The notes under the pieces were generated by a model. It was not told where the DNA came from and did no database searches. It saw nothing but the letters and a program-made list of their open reading frames with translations. A stretch of 29,150 nucleotides of DNA from contig JALPMN010000603.1 in NCBI GenBank assembly GCA_024243835.1, positions 1-29,150 of the forward strand, given 5' to 3'. This stretch comes from Enteropsectra breve (Eukaryota; Microsporidia). Of the stretch, positions 27,516 to 29,150 are shown one piece after another (within the stretch, counting starts at the first letter, position 1; every line of letters begins with the position of its first letter). The translations under genes and the position numbers were made by a program.

Positions 27516-27720
27516 ATTTGATTTATTAAATTGATATATTAAATTATTAATTAATTATCGTTGCGACCGGTAGCTTATGCTGAAGTAACACTTCTTTTTT
27601 AGCATCTAGTAATGCCCTTCCAAATCATCTGTCTTTGCCAGTATCATTGCAAATACTCCAGATTAAATTGATTGCTGCACTAGTTCTTATCATATAAATA
27701 AAATTTTAATCTTCTAAACC
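27516..27720 (+). promoter_or_regulatory. Duplicated promoter of family member 2
   Basis: This aligns with 24238-24444. It ends in AAATAAAATTTTAATC and ACC (27718-27720) directly before the ATG. The CCC of copy 1 is ACC here. Confidence 0.7.
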
Positions 27721-29150
27721 ATGAAGCTACTAGGAGCACTCCCCGATTTCCTAAACGGAGATTTTTGGGTTTTGGAACAGAATAGGCCACACGCGAGTAA
27801 GCTTTCAGTAGAATTGAGCCACGAAAATGGGAACTCATGTGTGATTTCGCTTGAAGAGCTGTTCTCGACTGACATGCTAAAGAACAAAGTAACCTTCTAT
27901 CGTGAAAAAGACTATTATAAGCGGGAGGCCCTCATTTCCCAGTACTTACTTAACGGTCCAAAAACTAATCCCTTCCAACTAGAACTGCGCTGCCAGTTTG
28001 CAGAGCTTTATGATGAGGTTTGTAAAACGATACCGTACGAGTTTAATGAAAAGCCGGAAGAGTTTTCTCAAAGAATCAATGAATTTTTAAATACAGAAAA
28101 TACAAATTTAATTGAAGAAATCACTGATCACGAGGTGCCTAAAATTATATTAACAGAAGATTATGATCTAGAACTTATAAAACTGATATTTCAGATGCGG
28201 CAACACTTATTTATAGAAACTGACGTAAAGCTGAATCCAGAGAAACTCTATTACATGTTCAATTTTTATCAGCTTTCAATCTTTGATCGCAATTTGACTG
28301 TTGATGTCTTTCTTAAGTTCGAGAACAATATGCATGCGCATCTGAAAATGAAATGCGAAATTGTTTTTGGAATAAATTTATACTGCCTCCTACAAAAAGA
28401 AGATCTGCTTGACATCTTTAAAGAGGAACTATTTCGAGATCCCAAACAAGTTTTATCTGATCGTGAAGCAAATAGACCAAATACTTTCAACTTCCTAAGA
28501 ACAGTGGCAGTTGATTTGCTTCATTTAAACACGCTTATAATTGACCTCGAAAAATTATACAACGATGAAGACTATCAGCCTTTATGCGATGTTAAAACCG
28601 ACGCTGAATATGCGGAAACATTGCCTTTATATGAACATTTAAGCTTTTTAAGACAGCTGTTTCGTATCGTTGAAGTTGGCTGCAACATAAGCAACAAAAC
28701 ATATAGAATAAACTTTATAGGTGCGCTAAACAACCTGGGGTACAAATACATAAGAGGAGATCAACTATGCCTCACAAATCAGATCAACACACGTACCTAC
28801 AACTGTGCATCTTTTCTAAATTTTTTAAATGAGGAAAATACTATCTTTAGAAAAATAAGAAGATTTGATTTTTTTGTTACTGGACAAAGAGTAGCAGATT
28901 TAGAAGAGGTGATTTTTGCGGTTCTACAACTCCTTCCAGAAATACGGGCACTTCGTGTGTCAACAACAGCTAGAACAGAATATAACGAAGTTATCTTTGA
29001 CGATTACACATACTATGATATGTTCATAGAGAGCCTTCTTTCGAAAAATGAACAAGTCTTGAACAATCTGAACGAATTTAAAATGGATGGGTTTAATAGG
29101 CTTTCTTTAACTACCGTTTTGAATTTGAAGCAGTGCAAGTTTGAGAAGTT
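27721..29150 (+). CDS. Leucine-rich lineage-specific family, member 2, partial (3' end beyond window)
   Basis: I translated this frame from the ATG to the last base: 476 full codons without a stop, so the gene is open at the window edge. It aligns with member 1 over its whole visible length, with the two starts 3,276 bases apart. Shared blocks include the N-terminal MKLLGALPDFLNGDFWVLEQ, NEKPEEF, LIKLIFQMRQHLF, MHAHLKMKC, IVFGINLY, GYKYIRGDQ and GFNRLSLTTVL. The middle holds LRR-like spacing of leucines but no textbook LRR consensus. No membrane segment or signal peptide is visible in the seen part. Codons favour A/T endings as in copy 1. Tandem duplication with promoter implies an expanding family, possibly larger beyond the window. 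The function is unknown. Confidence 0.8.
   Translation, partial: MKLLGALPDFLNGDFWVLEQNRPHASKLSVELSHENGNSCVISLEELFSTDMLKNKVTFYREKDYYKREALISQYLLNGPKTNPFQLELRCQFAELYDEVCKTIPYEFNEKPEEFSQRINEFLNTENTNLIEEITDHEVPKIILTEDYDLELIKLIFQMRQHLFIETDVKLNPEKLYYMFNFYQLSIFDRNLTVDVFLKFENNMHAHLKMKCEIVFGINLYCLLQKEDLLDIFKEELFRDPKQVLSDREANRPNTFNFLRTVAVDLLHLNTLIIDLEKLYNDEDYQPLCDVKTDAEYAETLPLYEHLSFLRQLFRIVEVGCNISNKTYRINFIGALNNLGYKYIRGDQLCLTNQINTRTYNCASFLNFLNEENTIFRKIRRFDFFVTGQRVADLEEVIFAVLQLLPEIRALRVSTTARTEYNEVIFDDYTYYDMFIESLLSKNEQVLNNLNEFKMDGFNRLSLTTVLNLKQCKFEK

Noticed and set aside
24445..29150. Transposable element as an explanation for the right-hand duplicated genes
   Set aside because: No transposase, reverse transcriptase or integrase motif, terminal repeat or target-site duplication is visible.
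1..29150. tRNA, rRNA and CRISPR features
   Set aside because: I looked for T-loop words, rRNA blocks and spaced identical repeats by eye and found none. The tandem arrays are head-to-tail without spacers.

Overview
This window reads as nuclear DNA of a microsporidian, an obligate intracellular fungus-related parasite. The diagnostic evidence is a polar tube protein 1 (PTP1)-like gene next to a polar tube protein 2 (PTP2)-like gene. Supporting evidence: no introns are needed to read any gene, the conserved eukaryotic proteins are short, intergenic DNA is AT-rich, and start codons carry the microsporidian type of signal (an AAAATTTT block followed by a CCC triplet 0-6 nt before the ATG). The intergenic gaps (0.3-1.3 kb) and tandem lineage-specific family would suit the Trachipleistophora/Vavraia group, but the species call is only a guess.

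Layout. Left arm (911-6112): three AT-rich, unrecognised or barely recognisable genes: a large membrane-anchored protein, a small secreted cysteine protein, and a secreted protein with a weak resemblance to a catalytically dead ubiquitin-specific protease. Core (6448-23159): ribosomal protein eS26, a septin, a DP-family (E2F partner) transcription factor, PTP1 (+) and PTP2 (-) facing each other across a 1.2 kb repeat-bearing spacer, a beta-CASP pseudo-nuclease resembling Integrator subunit 9/CPSF100 (-), exocyst Sec15 (+) and Sec3 (-) facing each other, a Tom70-like mitosome import receptor, and a Tra2-like RRM protein with an arginine/aspartate-rich arm. Right arm (24445-29150): two tandem members of a leucine-rich, lineage-specific family with duplicated promoters. 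The first is broken by a one-base frameshift in a T7 run and the second runs off the window.

Functional themes: polarized secretion and cell division (Sec15, Sec3, septin), the infection apparatus (PTP1, PTP2), gene expression (DP, INTS9/CPSF100-like, Tra2-like, eS26) and mitosome import (Tom70). I see no operon-type organisation; each gene appears to have its own start signal. The CCC signal moved the start of five genes downstream of the longest open frame. No tRNA, rRNA, CRISPR array or transposon was recognised. The most interesting items are the INTS9-like protein, the start signal with its abutting mini-ORFs, the frameshifted tandem family with conserved promoters, the possible secreted pseudo-deubiquitinase, and the 16-nt-period arrays.
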